NCBI RefSeq assembly: GCF_019977735.1
Contig: NZ_AP025018.1
Location: 7,196,580 to 7,260,579 of the forward strand
Origin: Calothrix sp. PCC 7716
GTDB lineage: Bacteria; Cyanobacteriota; Cyanobacteriia; Cyanobacteriales; Nostocaceae
DNA: 64,000 bases
Reading direction: 5' to 3'
Shown here: piece after piece, positions 19,401-27,798 of the stretch
How positions within the stretch are numbered: position 1 is the stretch's first letter
Layout of the letters: every line of letters begins with the position of its first letter
Notes under the pieces: generated by a model
What the model saw: only the letters and a program-made list of their open reading frames with translations
Database searches by the model: none
Told to the model about the DNA's origin: nothing
Made by a program: the position numbers and the translations under genes

Positions 19401-20070
19401 TCAAGCAGCGATGCTCACGCAAATGAGCCATTACTTGTGTTAAACGTTCGTTAATATTCTCAGATAAATTAACGGGTTTAGAGTTGGCAAAAAACTGAAG
19501 TAGACTGGCTAGCATTTCTCCCAAACTAGGACTGTTACGAAGACTGCGCCAAATTACAAACTGAAATTCCTCTTGAATATGGTGCCCTAGCTTTATAGAT
19601 AGAGAGGTCTTACCAATTCCTCCCATTCCCAGCAGCAAAATTAAACGATTATCATTACCAATCCAATCCTCTAAAAGTGCAAGCTCCTGCGCTCGTCCAA
19701 AAAATATCGCAACGTCTACTGCTTCACCCCAATCTGTGACAGAAGTCGAGGAGACATGCATAGGAACGATTTCCCCTTGTATTCCTTGCTCCCACTCACT
19801 ATTCCCCTTCACAAAGTCATTTTTCGTCAAACTTAGCCCAAAAGCTCTAAAGAAACATTCTAAGGTTTGCTTATCTACTCCTTCTTCCCTTGCCATCACT
19901 TTGGAAACAGTAAAAGGAGCAAGTTGAGTCCGCGCGCTTAGTTCTTCCAGAGTCAACCTGGCGCCATCGTTTTCCAAAATTTCTGCTTGATGTTTAGCCT
20001 CAGTCAATTTTTTCCATCCCTGGAGGCTAAGAATTACACCACGCCTGCGTCTTTGTTTAGAGGCTTCCAT
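16420..20070 (-). CDS. HTH-NB-ARC-WD40 STAND protein
   Basis: A 1216-residue STAND ATPase. Residues about 35-85 form a helix-turn-helix-like domain ([20 protein letters not shown]). The NB-ARC P-loop is [16 protein letters not shown] (148-156 core), Walker B is CLIILDNLE, and GNPLALKII is the GxP motif. A short pentapeptide-like stretch ([15 protein letters not shown]) precedes 14 WD40 repeats, counted by their LWD/VWD endings from about residue 600 to 1180, enough for two propellers. In other bacteria such proteins sense a ligand with the repeats and oligomerise, some in conflict or defence; no effector domain is seen here. A 28-bp palindrome sits in frame within the gene. A decayed relative lies at 21290-21425. 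Confidence 0.85.
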   Translation of the reverse strand: MEASKQRRRRGVILSLQGWKKLTEAKHQAEILENDGARLTLEELSARTQLAPFTVSKVMAREEGVDKQTLECFFRAFGLSLTKNDFVKGNSEWEQGIQGEIVPMHVSSTSVTDWGEAVDVAIFFGRAQELALLEDWIGNDNRLILLLGMGGIGKTSLSIKLGHHIQEEFQFVIWRSLRNSPSLGEMLASLLQFFANSKPVNLSENINERLTQVMAHLREHRCLIILDNLESILADGARSGQYQVSYENYGEFFKLVGETSHNSCVVLTSREKPQEIATLEGDALPVKTLQLTGLQEKAALELVRSKSVFYGSDAEWQDLIQHYAGNPLALKIIATTIQELFNGDIKEFLAQGTKVFGTIYDLLSQQFHRLSFLEKDLMYWICINREPVTLAELRADLVLPVSSMKLLEALESLSRRNLIEKTSLPHTSVQFTLQPVVMEFVTEQLIEQISLELVETELIRSLHSALNTQHSSLLNTHALIKATAKDYIRITQTKLILQPVIEQLLLKLRTKESIVTQLVRVGSDISGKPIEPGYAIGNIINLLNNLQVDLTGYDFSYLTIWQAYLQDTPLKQVNFTGADLSKSVFAKTFSTAMSAVFSPDGKILATGHSEGSISLWDSTSGQHLIKFQGHFAPIWCIDFSPDGKTLATGADDKVIKLWDISTGDLKILKTLEGYKNGVFSIVFSHDGKTLISSSTDNSVRVWDIDTGQCTIKILQENQENPVSITFAALSLDGSIIATCGKSNVITLWELKTGNCIKTLQGHNDWVMWVAFSKAGVLASSSLDSTIRLWDINEGTCIGVLQGHTNGVLRAIFVGDGNILVSSSIDRTIRLWDITSFECIKTLYGHTNSINTIAVNSQGTLLASGGDDFSVKLWSILNGECVRSFKARINWVGAIAFHPSRTIIASGNEDCIVRLWNLDGRRRDLIGHTDFIFSVAFSPDGRSLVSGSADQTIRLWDVETGNCTKILRGHSGMVTGVAVSPDGKVIASSSYDRSVKLWDMATGQLLHTFPEHIAMSVAFSPNGKTLVAGSFDDTVRIWDLETFLCCLTLKGHSYWIWRLNFSPDGATIATGCSSDRTIRLWNARTGECIHILSAHQDWIWATIFSPDGKTLASCSSDGTIKFWDVTTGHCLKTLEIAANTWVMSLAFSPDGRMLISGDTNAVIQVWDTKTFERIQTLKAERIYEGMNIYGAIGLTEAQKHTLLALGAVEKPLHKLIL
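18684..18711. repeat. GTAGAGAC palindrome inside a coding frame
   Basis: A perfect 28-bp palindrome (half-site GTAGAGACCGAATT) that lies within the STAND gene without breaking its frame. It is translated as part of [10 protein letters not shown], next to a run of GAGTGCTGAGTGTTGAGTG-like repeats that adds SALNTQHSS. It is the same family as the intergenic palindromes at 8214, 40854, 42740 and 44300. Confidence 0.8.
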
Positions 20071-20344
20071 AGGGTAAGAAGGGCCAATGCTTTACAGAAA
20101 TTAATTTTACTGGTTTTAAGCTAAGTTAAGGAATTCCTTTATATTTTATACAACTTAACTAACATCGGTGCTTGACAATCTTCTCCAAAAGGGCTTGAGT
20201 AATAACTCTCAAAGATTTTTGTTACAAAACTTAACTTAGCGCTTAAAACCTTTATGTTTACTGGTGCAAACCGATAACCAGAGCGACACTGATATTACAA
20301 CCAACTAGAAAACTTACAACTTGGAAAAAGGAGTACAAAAGAAT

Positions 20345-20542
20345 ATGTTTGCACCAATGATAATTTTAACCCGTAAATATTTCGGTAATGCTCAGTTTAA
20401 TAAGCTACGTGGCAGATTAATTGCACAACACGCTCAAGTCATTAATTATTTTTGCGACTACTTTGATATTGACCGTGCAACCCGTCAACAGCTTATTCGT
20501 TTGGCGCGCGATAATGGTAAACGCCTAGGATTGCTTGCTTAG
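20345..20542 (+). CDS. small conserved cyanobacterial protein, 65 aa
   Basis: The likely start is the ATG at 20345, with AAGGAG about 11 bases upstream; a TTG at 20321 would overlap that ribosome site. The 65-residue product begins MFAPMIILTRKYFGNAQFNK and ends RLARDNGKRLGLLA, a tail I recognise from a family of short proteins in cyanobacteria whose function I cannot name. It is basic and probably soluble. It is divergent from the STAND gene, with 270 bases between them. Confidence 0.65.
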   Translation: MFAPMIILTRKYFGNAQFNKLRGRLIAQHAQVINYFCDYFDIDRATRQQLIRLARDNGKRLGLLA

Positions 20543-20697
20543 ACGAAAAAAATTCAAAGTAATAAAAACTACTTACTTCCTAAATTAATACTTATAAGGT
20601 GGTTATCATGACATATGACAATTTAAGTTAGCACCAATGGCGCCTTTATTTTTGCTCGCATCCGAAATACTTGATTATAGAACCGGGGTCGTTGACT

Positions 20698-21261
20698 TTA
20701 AATTAATTCTGCTTCTTCAAAAATCTGCTTTACTGTCAATGTTAAACCGGGTAATAAATTATCTGTAATTGTTAGTTCATCTGTATATACTTGACTTGAT
20801 TGTGCTGAGAAGAATGCGCGAATGATAATTTTTTCTGGGTCTACTACCCATACTCGTGATACACCAGCAGCAAAATAATCCTTGGCTTTCTCCTCAAAAT
20901 CTTCCATTGTTTGATCCGGAGAAATAATTTCTATTACCAATTCTGGAGGCACTGGACATGCTTCATTACGCCTCCAACTGCGTGGTAAACGAGTGTAAGA
21001 AATATAAGTTAAATCTGGTACTGGCGCCCAATCTTGACCTTGGCGCTTTAATAAAATTGCCCATTCAGTACAGACTCGACCTTTGCCTTTACACCATGTA
21101 CGCAACAAAAGTCCTAAAGCTAATTGTAAAGTTGAATGAAAAAATTTTGGTGACACTTTTGGAACCGCATAACCATCAACAAACTCATGATATATATCTC
21201 CATCGGGAAGCGATAGAAATTCTAAGAGCGTGAGTTTTTTTCTTGTGGGTATTTTAACCAT
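20698..21261 (-). CDS. Uma2 family (DUF820) putative endonuclease
   Basis: A 187-residue Uma2 protein with the expected landmarks: KLTLLEFLSLPDGD at the N-terminus, WAPVPDLTYIS, PPELVIEIISPDQT and YFAAGVSRVWVVDPEK with the conserved Asp, Glu and Lys positions. It is distinct in sequence from the Uma2 protein at 880. It sits between repeats derived from the neighbouring STAND gene. Confidence 0.85.
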   Translation of the reverse strand: MVKIPTRKKLTLLEFLSLPDGDIYHEFVDGYAVPKVSPKFFHSTLQLALGLLLRTWCKGKGRVCTEWAILLKRQGQDWAPVPDLTYISYTRLPRSWRRNEACPVPPELVIEIISPDQTMEDFEEKAKDYFAAGVSRVWVVDPEKIIIRAFFSAQSSQVYTDELTITDNLLPGLTLTVKQIFEEAELI

Positions 21262-21289
21262 ACGAGTGCCAGTGTTTCATACATGTACA

Positions 21290-21425
21290 TTAATTGTAAT
21301 AAACAATTATCTAATTCACTACTACAACTAGCTTCTGTTTTACGATTCGGACTAAAGACTCTGTGAGTTTTTTTCATCCCTGAAGGTTAAGTATAACACC
21401 ACGCCTCAGTGTTTGCGACTAGGCG
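21290..21425 (-). pseudogene. relict of a second STAND/WD40 gene
   Basis: Read on the minus strand, about 21395-21415 matches the start of the 20070 gene (RRGVILNLQG against [11 protein letters not shown]), and about 21320-21355 matches a WD40 blade (FSPNRKTEASCSSE against [14 protein letters not shown]). The two ends abut, so the middle of the gene has been lost. The sequence upstream (21425-21520) also copies the upstream region of the intact gene, including a TTATATAACTTAA-like box and the CCTTTAT...TTTACTGG word near 20250 and 20640. Confidence 0.55.
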
Positions 21426-21560
21426 CCATCAGTAACTTCAAAGAAATATACACATTTTATATAACTTAAGGTAGCAGCTTAAGTTAGCACTTTAACGCCT
21501 TTATCTTTACTGGCACCTGAAATTTATTGATTACATACTGTAGAGGTAAGGTGGGCATTG

Positions 21561-21739
21561 CTAGCCCTGTCAAGGTGTACCAATACAGTACTAGATAAAA
21601 GCCTTATTCTTACGTTGTACCCCCAACTCTGGAATATAAAATTGAGCGCAAATATTATTTTTTGCTTTCAAATTTTAATCAGTGAAAGGCTAAAACCCTT
21701 ATAAATGGTTAGTACCCATGCTCACCTTGACAGGGCTAG
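21561..21739 (+). mobile_element. 179-bp MITE, copy 1
   Basis: A non-coding element with perfect 17-bp terminal inverted repeats CTAGCCCTGTCAAGGTG and a 10-bp target duplication GTGGGCATTG (21551-21560 and 21740-21749). It has landed in a GTAGGGTGGGC...GCCCACCCTAC palindromic repeat. The copy at 44371-44549 is in the opposite orientation and, read base by base, appears identical throughout. Confidence 0.9.
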
Positions 21740-21813
21740 GTGGGCATTGCCCACCCTACTACGAAATTACAGAACATATTTAATAGTCATAAATTAATAA
21801 GGGGACTCTAGTT

Positions 21814-22500
21814 ATGACAGATACAATTATTAATCCTGCTAAACATCCTGAAGTTACGCAACAACTCTCTGAGAACATTATTCTCACCACTTTAGATGAC
21901 CTTTACAACTGGGCAAAAATGTCTAGTTTGTATCCAATGATGTTCGGTACAGCTTGCTGTTTTATGGAATTTATGGCAGCTTATGCTTCTCGCTTTGATA
22001 TGGAACGGTATGGAATGATTCCACGCGCGACTCCAAGGCAAGCAGATTTACTTATTACCGCAGGTACTATAACTATGAAGTATGCGCCTAACTTGGTGCG
22101 ACTTTACGAACAAATGCCCGAACCTAAGTATGTAATAGCGATGGGCGCCTGTACTATTACAGGTGGGATGTTTAGTGTAGACTCACCTAGTGCAGTACGC
22201 GGAGTAGATAAGCTAATTCCTGTTGATGTTTATATACCAGGATGTCCACCCAGACCTGAAGCTGTACTTGATGCGATTATTAAACTACGAAAGAAAATCG
22301 CGAATGAAAGCATTCAAGAACGAGAGCGAACTAAACAAACTCACCGCTATTACAGTATTCCTCACAAAATGAAGGTGGTTCCTCCTGTTAACGATGGGGA
22401 GTATCTTAGAAGTGGAACACGGGAGGCGCCAGTGCAGGAGATTTTAGGGGCAACTGGTTTACCTTTACCGTTGAAGCTTTCAAAAGAAAGCAAAGTTTAA
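21814..22500 (+). CDS. ndhK: NAD(P)H-quinone oxidoreductase subunit K
   Basis: A 228-residue NdhK/NuoB homologue, the subunit that carries iron-sulphur cluster N2 next to the quinone site of the NDH-1 complex. The four expected cysteines are visible: the CC pair in [11 protein letters not shown], one in MGACTITGG and one in [11 protein letters not shown]. In cyanobacteria ndhK normally sits between ndhC and ndhJ; here it has neither neighbour, so this may be an extra copy. An AGGGGACT-like Shine-Dalgarno (about 21801-21807) precedes the ATG. The MITE ends 74 bases upstream and may have altered its promoter. Confidence 0.9.
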   Translation: MTDTIINPAKHPEVTQQLSENIILTTLDDLYNWAKMSSLYPMMFGTACCFMEFMAAYASRFDMERYGMIPRATPRQADLLITAGTITMKYAPNLVRLYEQMPEPKYVIAMGACTITGGMFSVDSPSAVRGVDKLIPVDVYIPGCPPRPEAVLDAIIKLRKKIANESIQERERTKQTHRYYSIPHKMKVVPPVNDGEYLRSGTREAPVQEILGATGLPLPLKLSKESKV

Positions 22501-22507
22501 AAATATC

Positions 22508-22577
22508 CTCTTGTGGGATAGGCGTCCTCGCCTGTCCCTAAATCTAGAACGGGCAAGGATGCCCGTTCCACAAGATA
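22508..22577. repeat. CTTGTGG...CCACAAG palindromic repeat
   Basis: Inverted arms CTTGTGGGATAGGCG... and ...GCCCGTTCCACAAG bracket two inner stems (GGCGTCCTCGCC and GGGCAAGGATGCCC). It follows the ndhK stop and could end transcription. Related pieces occur at about 23740, 32398, 49380 and 51684. Confidence 0.6.
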
Positions 22578-22663
22578 ATTTTGCATAAAAATCTATTTAA
22601 TCTCATGTAAGTTTATATTGCTATTTTGTAGTACACAATACAAAAAATTAGAGGTTATGTGAT

Positions 22664-23716
22664 ATGAATGAAGCGCGCTTACAAGAATTTTTGTATCAAG
22701 TTGTTAATGATATGGCAGCAAGTATGTCTGGTGTGATGGCTAACATCGGACACAAGCTCGGTCTTTATAAAGCAATGGCAGGCGCCGGAGCTATCACACC
22801 CAAGCAGCTAGCCCAAAAGACAAATACAAAAGAACGTTACGTACAAGAGTGGCTAAATAATCAAGCCGCAGGTGGTTATGTTATTTATCATCCCACTACG
22901 CGCGCTTATGAGTTACCTGATGAACATGCGATGGTGTTAGCTAACTCTGAAAGTCCTGTGTTCCTAAGCCCTGCTTTCGACTTGGTTTCATCAATGTGGT
23001 TAGATGAGGACAAAACTATTGATGCTTTCCAAACAGGTAAAGGTATTGGTTGGCACGAGCATAATCCAAGATTATTTTGCAGTTGTGAAGCATTCTATAG
23101 AAATGGTTACAAAACTTATTTAACTAATTCGTGGATTCCTGCACTTACTGGAGTCGAGGCAAAGTTAAAGGCAGGCGCCAAAGTAGCTGATTTGGGTTGT
23201 GGTCACGGCGCCTCTACTATTATCATGGCGCAGGCTTTTCCTAATTCCACTTTTTTTGGCTTTGACTATCACTTTGACTCAATTGCTACTGCACGTCTGC
23301 GTGCCCAAGCTGCGGGTGTTGCAGACAGAGTTCACTTCGAGGTCGCCACAGCTAAAGATTACCCAGGAAACGACTATGACCTAGTTTGTTTTATGGATTG
23401 TTTGCATGATATGGGTGACCCAGTAGGCGCCGCAAAATATACCAAACAAGTATTAAGCAAAGATGGAACTATATTATTAGTCGAACCTTATGCAGGAAAA
23501 AAACTCGAAGATAATCTCAACCCAATCGGTCGGATGTATTACGCAAGTTCCACAGCCATATGCACGCCAAATTCGCTTTCTCAAGAAGTTGGATTAGGAC
23601 TAGGTAACCAAGCAGGAGAAGAGAGACTAGCTCAAGTCATGTCTGAGGCAGGTTTTAGTCATTGTCGTCGTGCGACTGCAACACCCTTCAACTTAATATT
23701 AGAAGTGCGAATTTAA
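22664..23716 (+). CDS. class I SAM-dependent methyltransferase with winged-helix N-domain
   Basis: A 350-residue protein. Residues 1-100 form a winged-helix dimerisation domain as in small-molecule O-methyltransferases (GHKLGLYKAMAGAGAITPKQ, then LAQKTNTKERYVQEWLNNQA). The Rossmann domain has AKVADLGCGHGAST for SAM binding and FMDCLHDMGDP as the motif IV region. The substrate is unknown. Four GGCGCC sites fall within this 1-kb gene. It ends 21 bases before the convergent 3' end of ccaS. Confidence 0.8.
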   Translation: MNEARLQEFLYQVVNDMAASMSGVMANIGHKLGLYKAMAGAGAITPKQLAQKTNTKERYVQEWLNNQAAGGYVIYHPTTRAYELPDEHAMVLANSESPVFLSPAFDLVSSMWLDEDKTIDAFQTGKGIGWHEHNPRLFCSCEAFYRNGYKTYLTNSWIPALTGVEAKLKAGAKVADLGCGHGASTIIMAQAFPNSTFFGFDYHFDSIATARLRAQAAGVADRVHFEVATAKDYPGNDYDLVCFMDCLHDMGDPVGAAKYTKQVLSKDGTILLVEPYAGKKLEDNLNPIGRMYYASSTAICTPNSLSQEVGLGLGNQAGEERLAQVMSEAGFSHCRRATATPFNLILEVRI

Positions 23717-23736
23717 TAAATAGGGTTGGTATAATT

Positions 23737-26055
23737 TTAATCTTGTGGGGTAAGCATCCTTGCCCGCCCATTAATAGGTAATATAATTGTCACAGTTGTA
23801 CCTTGACCGAGATAACTAGCAATCTCAATATTACCCCCATGCAAATCAACGCACTTTTTGACAACTACTAATCCCAACCCTGTACCTGAAATGTGACGAA
23901 CATTTTTTCCGCGATAAAACGGCTCGAAAAGCTGTTTTTGGTCATCGGGAGGAATGCCAATGCCGTAATCACGTATTTGAAGTCGCACGCAATCTGGCTC
24001 AAATTTCAAAAAGCAGTGAATCTGACTACCTCTGGGCGAATATTTAATGGCGTTAGATAGAAAATTACCTAAAATAGATCGTAGCAATTTCTCATCCAAA
24101 TAAGGGTGAGTACATGTTCCCTGACTAACAAATGTCAGGGTATGTTGACTTCCCGCACTCATTTGCATCTCTTCGACAAATTGACGGCAGAAATTTTCCA
24201 GAGCAAGTGGTTTGGGATTAAATTCCAGCTTTCCTGTTTCCGCGCGATTGATTGTTAAAATATCTTCTAATAGCTGAATCATATTTTTAACAGAGTCTTG
24301 AATGCGGCGCAGGTTCCTCAACCTTTTTTCTGGGTTATCTGGGGGAGAATTTTCTAGTAGTTGGGCTGCTGCCAATACGGTACTGAGCGGTGTACGAAAT
24401 TCGTGGGATGCCATTGAGAAAAAACGGGTTTTGAGAACACTTAATTCTTTCTCTTGCTCTAATGCTAACCGCACTTCGTCTAACCGCTTCCGTTCGGTGA
24501 TATCTCGCTGCACTGATATCCAATGAGTGTATTGACCAGTTTTGTTGGCTACTGGCACCACACTAAACTCCGACCAAAACTCAGAGCTGTCTTTGCGGTA
24601 GTTAATAACTTCAACGATAATTGGCTTTCGCATAGCCAAGGCAGAGCGGACTTTATCCAGTTCGGTTTGACTTGTTTTGGCGCCTTGGAGAAGACGGGGT
24701 GTTTTGCCTAAAACTTCTTCGAGTGTGTAGCCAGTAATTCGGGTGAATGCTTCGTTAACATAAAGAATACGTGGACCTGGCTCATTAATCGGGTCAGCTT
24801 CAGTAATCACTATAGCGTCATTAGTATTAACTACGACAGACTGAAGTAACCGTACTTGTTCGGCTTGCCGTTTTTGCTCAGTTACATCACTAACAACGGC
24901 TACCATTCCGCTAATTTTGTTACTGCTGTCGGTTAAAGGAGCGGCCGAGAAAACAATGTCAATTGGAGAACCATCTTTTTTTTGCCGTCGTATCTCTAAA
25001 CTTGGAGGAGTTATTCCTTGTAAGACACTTTGCTTTATTGTTTCGTATTCCTGCACGCTCTCTTGGGAGATAATGGGATTAGGGCGTTCAATTACCTCTG
25101 CTTCAGTCCAGCCAAACATCCTTTCTGCTGCTGGGTTCCAAATTTTAACGCGCTCGGTTAGGTCGAGGGTGAAAATGGCACGGGGAGAGGCGGCAATTAA
25201 AGATTGTAGGGTTTGGTTAGTGTGGCGTAGAGCAGCTTCGGTGCGTTGGCGTTCGGCAATTTCTTCTCTTAAAAAATCGTTGCTCAAAGCAAGTTCTTCG
25301 GTGCGTTGCTGTACTCTCTGTTCCAGTTGGGCATTAAGTTGTTGCAGTTGCTCATGAAATTCTGACTGTTGAATGGCAATTGCTACTTGGGTTGCCAATT
25401 GCTTCATTAATTCTATTTCTTCATGCTGCCACTGTCGAGATTGACTACATTGATGTGCAATTAGTAATCCCCAAAGATAGGGAGAAGAAGAGTTTAGTTC
25501 TCTAATTTCTTGGATAATCGGTACTACTAATTTTGCTTTGACTCGAAACTGTTTAACAAATTCTGCTAAACAAGGTGCTATGTCGCCTTGATCAACATCG
25601 GTAATGGCGCCGATTTTTCCCCTAATATAAGCTTGATGGTACTCACTAGGAAAGACTTCTGCTGGAAATGTTTCTCCCAAAATAGCTGGATATTGGGTCA
25701 AAACATTTTCTGTAATGGCACTACCTGTACCATCTTCCCAGATGCGATAGATTAACACGCGCTCGCACTCAAGAAACTGTCTGACCTCTGCTACCGTCGT
25801 TGCTAGTACTTCCTCCAAGTTCAAAGATTGGCGGATATGTTGAGCTATTTGATTGACTATTCGCTCCCGTTTGGTTTGTTGTTGTAAAAAAATTTCTGCA
25901 GTACGACGCTCTTGTATTCGCCGTTGAAGTAGGTAGTAAATAATCAACAAAGCAATGCTTACGACACACGCACTAGTGCCAATTATGGTGATAAAATCAT
26001 CTGAATTGAGTGCAACACCAAATTGGATAAGCATTACAGCGATGTCGGTCAACAT
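23737..26055 (-). CDS. ccaS: green/red cyanobacteriochrome histidine kinase
   Basis: Membrane-anchored light sensor: transmembrane helix, GAF, two PAS domains (about 290-410 and 415-545), HisKA (SMASHEFRTPLS) and a complete HATPase (FLSNAIKYSPRG, DYGIGIP, GTGLGLVVV). The GAF domain has the bilin-binding Cys in APCLAEF, followed by Leu and, 12 residues after that Leu, a Lys (VKAKL). Spacing matches the Leu and Lys of the protochromic triad known for CcaS/RcaE; the Glu may be that in AEVFPSEY. The start at 26055 has GGGAG at good spacing; a TTG 13 codons earlier also opens the frame. In characterised homologues green light activates phosphotransfer to CcaR. It lies 62 bases after cpeR on the same strand. 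Confidence 0.92.
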   Translation of the reverse strand: MLTDIAVMLIQFGVALNSDDFITIIGTSACVVSIALLIIYYLLQRRIQERRTAEIFLQQQTKRERIVNQIAQHIRQSLNLEEVLATTVAEVRQFLECERVLIYRIWEDGTGSAITENVLTQYPAILGETFPAEVFPSEYHQAYIRGKIGAITDVDQGDIAPCLAEFVKQFRVKAKLVVPIIQEIRELNSSSPYLWGLLIAHQCSQSRQWQHEEIELMKQLATQVAIAIQQSEFHEQLQQLNAQLEQRVQQRTEELALSNDFLREEIAERQRTEAALRHTNQTLQSLIAASPRAIFTLDLTERVKIWNPAAERMFGWTEAEVIERPNPIISQESVQEYETIKQSVLQGITPPSLEIRRQKKDGSPIDIVFSAAPLTDSSNKISGMVAVVSDVTEQKRQAEQVRLLQSVVVNTNDAIVITEADPINEPGPRILYVNEAFTRITGYTLEEVLGKTPRLLQGAKTSQTELDKVRSALAMRKPIIVEVINYRKDSSEFWSEFSVVPVANKTGQYTHWISVQRDITERKRLDEVRLALEQEKELSVLKTRFFSMASHEFRTPLSTVLAAAQLLENSPPDNPEKRLRNLRRIQDSVKNMIQLLEDILTINRAETGKLEFNPKPLALENFCRQFVEEMQMSAGSQHTLTFVSQGTCTHPYLDEKLLRSILGNFLSNAIKYSPRGSQIHCFLKFEPDCVRLQIRDYGIGIPPDDQKQLFEPFYRGKNVRHISGTGLGLVVVKKCVDLHGGNIEIASYLGQGTTVTIILPINGRARMLTPQD

Positions 26056-26117
26056 AACCAGCTCCCAAATTATCCCTACGGAGAAAACGTCCAACTACAA
26101 TTTTTACTTTAAAATGG

Positions 26118-26423
26118 CTAAGGTCGTTCATCAAACCTTGTATAAAAACTACCGTATTTGAACCAATATTGTTTTAGATCATGATGAGGTGTATTTAAGC
26201 TGGCTTTTGCTTGATAAAGAATTACTTGTCGATGGCTTCCCATCCAAACTTTTTTAAAAGGTTCGACAGAGATTAAGCTTCCTCCTAAACTTGTAATACA
26301 TTGTTCAAATCTTTCAATAGCTGGGTATTCTAAAGTTTCAAAAATTATAAATTGACCATCACAAATCAAATGACGGCTTCTGATCCAAGTCTGCATTTTT
26401 TTACAAGCTACTGGAGGTAACAT
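26118..26423 (-). CDS. cpeR: phycoerythrin operon activator CpeR
   Basis: A 101-residue protein recognised by length and by CKKMQTWIRSRHLICDGQF, GGSLISVEPFKKVWMGSHRQ and TPHHDLKQYW near the end. CpeR is required for green-light expression of cpeBA in Fremyella and Nostoc, though how it acts is not settled. GAGGAAA lies upstream of the ATG. It follows the linker gene after 408 bases and precedes ccaS by 62 bases; the likely logic is that CcaS/CcaR controls cpeC and cpeR, and CpeR then turns on cpeBA. Confidence 0.85.
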   Translation of the reverse strand: MLPPVACKKMQTWIRSRHLICDGQFIIFETLEYPAIERFEQCITSLGGSLISVEPFKKVWMGSHRQVILYQAKASLNTPHHDLKQYWFKYGSFYTRFDERP

Positions 26424-26831
26424 ACTTCATTTCCTCTGTTTAGCAAAATTTTGATTAATTTTTTTCACTATTTATAATAGTTTAACTCACGTTAATTAAA
26501 AAAAAGCTCAAAAATCTAGAGACAACAGCCTTCCCAAATTCATTTGAAATTTTGAGAATTTAAATTTTATTTTGCAGTATAAATAGAGCGAATAAATAAA
26601 CTCGCTCTAGCAGAATAGGAGATAGGAAAGATACAAAATTTAAATGAAGACAAATAGCGAAGCTTTCTTCATATAGCATTTCTATATGAGTTGTAAAAAT
26701 TATATTCCCGTAGAGAGGCGATGTCTTATGCGTCTCGACAACGCATGTAAACCGAAGGTTTGCCTGTAGGAATTTTTACGAATGATTTAGGACTGCTATA
26801 GATGAGGATTTAGTTAGCTTCGATTAGTGCT
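26424..26831. other. intergenic region between rod linker and cpeR
   Basis: No gene. It contains an imperfect hairpin around GTAGAGAGGCGATGTC...GCGTCTCGAC (about 26709-26740), a degenerate member of the GTAGAGAC family. It is long enough for a separate cpeR promoter, but I see no second CTTTNCNATTT tandem here. Confidence 0.4.
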
Positions 26832-27599
26832 TCAGAGTATTTCTGTAATACTAACAATGGTTCCGCCCGCGCGATGAATACGTTGAATTTGTGGAGACAT
26901 CTTTGCTCCAGAAACAATATATTCAGTGACACTAAGTCGGCGAGGAGCGTCAAACTTCGACCCCGAAACTTTAATTTTAAACATCTTTTCCGTTGCGTCT
27001 TTACGATAGCTCAGGCGCCCACCTGTACTCGGTAAAGTAACCTTGTTAGCACTATTAGTGGCAATATTATAAACTAAGCGAGAGTCAGAAAAAGCACTAT
27101 CCACTCCGGCATAGCCTTGATATAAAGAAAGAGTACGATTGTATCCTACTTGCTTTTGTCCAACTTTACTTTTAGCTCCTTGATAGTAAGGGACAATGTT
27201 TTCTCCAAATGAAAGCTGATACTCATTACTATCAAGATAAGAGTCAATTTCAGCTTCATATCCCTTCTCTATACAAAGGCGAATATGTTCTGATAGTTCA
27301 GCTTGGTCTAAAGGCGCCCGACCTAACAAATGCTTAAAATTTAGCTCGACAAAGCGATAGGGAGCGCAAGATTCAAAATAGCGACTGCGATAAAAATTAG
27401 ATTTAGCTACCGCGCGCACGAATTCTCTAACGGTTATTTCCCCATTGGTCAATTGAGATTCTGCTGTCACTAACCGTTCGCTTTCCATGACGTGAGGATT
27501 GCCTAGTACTTGCTTATAAACGGCACGAATAACGGCAGTAATATCTCCTAAGTCACTATTAGCTCTAAGTTCTACAGGTTTATCTAAAACAACGCTCAT
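26832..27599 (-). CDS. cpeD: phycoerythrin-associated rod linker (CpeD/CpeE type)
   Basis: A 255-residue rod linker. Residues about 15-150 are the PBS linker domain (ITAVIRAVYKQVLGN, EITVREFVRAVAKSNFYRSR, RFVELNFKHLLGRAP, YEAEIDSYLDSNEYQ). Residues about 200-255 are a CpcD-like domain (MFKIKVSGSKF, PQIQRIHRAGGTIVSI). It positions phycoerythrin hexamers in the rod. The start is the ATG at 27597-27599 with AAGGAG seven bases upstream. I cannot separate CpeD from CpeE by eye. It lacks the hydrophobic C-terminus of CpcG2/CpcL, which I recall holding this position in Nostoc punctiforme. Confidence 0.8.
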   Translation of the reverse strand: MSVVLDKPVELRANSDLGDITAVIRAVYKQVLGNPHVMESERLVTAESQLTNGEITVREFVRAVAKSNFYRSRYFESCAPYRFVELNFKHLLGRAPLDQAELSEHIRLCIEKGYEAEIDSYLDSNEYQLSFGENIVPYYQGAKSKVGQKQVGYNRTLSLYQGYAGVDSAFSDSRLVYNIATNSANKVTLPSTGGRLSYRKDATEKMFKIKVSGSKFDAPRRLSVTEYIVSGAKMSPQIQRIHRAGGTIVSITEIL

Positions 27600-27637
27600 C
27601 AAATTTCTCCTTAAGTAAATTGGTGAAAACTACTACA

Positions 27638-27662
27638 GTAGGGTGGGCAATGCCCATCTTAC
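27638..27662. repeat. GTAGGGTGGGC palindromic repeat
   Basis: Near-palindrome GTAGGGTGGGCAATGCCCATCTTAC in the cpeC-cpeD spacer. It is the same family that hosts both MITE copies. Confidence 0.6.
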
Positions 27663-27742
27663 GCACGCATTTATAAATTTAAAATTAAACAAATGTTTCT
27701 AAATTAAGTAATGCAGTCAGAGCAAATTCAATTTCTAAACAT

Positions 27743-27776
27743 AACTATGTCACGTTTTACTTTTTATGACATAGTT
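27743..27776 (-). terminator. hairpin between cpeC and the next linker gene
   Basis: A perfect 10-bp stem AACTATGTCA (27743-27752) and TGACATAGTT (27767-27776) with a 14-base loop, 23 bases after the cpeC stop codon. No long T run follows, so it is more likely a processing or 3'-end stabilising structure, or a partial terminator, than a full stop. Confidence 0.5.
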
Positions 27777-27798
27777 AAATTTACTAGTACTTAACTAC

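Noticed and set aside
16420-20070. STAND protein as a confirmed antiphage Avs-type sensor
   Set aside because: It has HTH, NB-ARC and WD40 repeats but no visible effector domain, so no defence function is claimed.
26832-27599. Assignment of the middle linker as CpcG2/CpcL
   Set aside because: It has a CpcD-like C-terminal domain and lacks the hydrophobic C-terminal helix expected of CpcL, so a phycoerythrin rod linker fits better.
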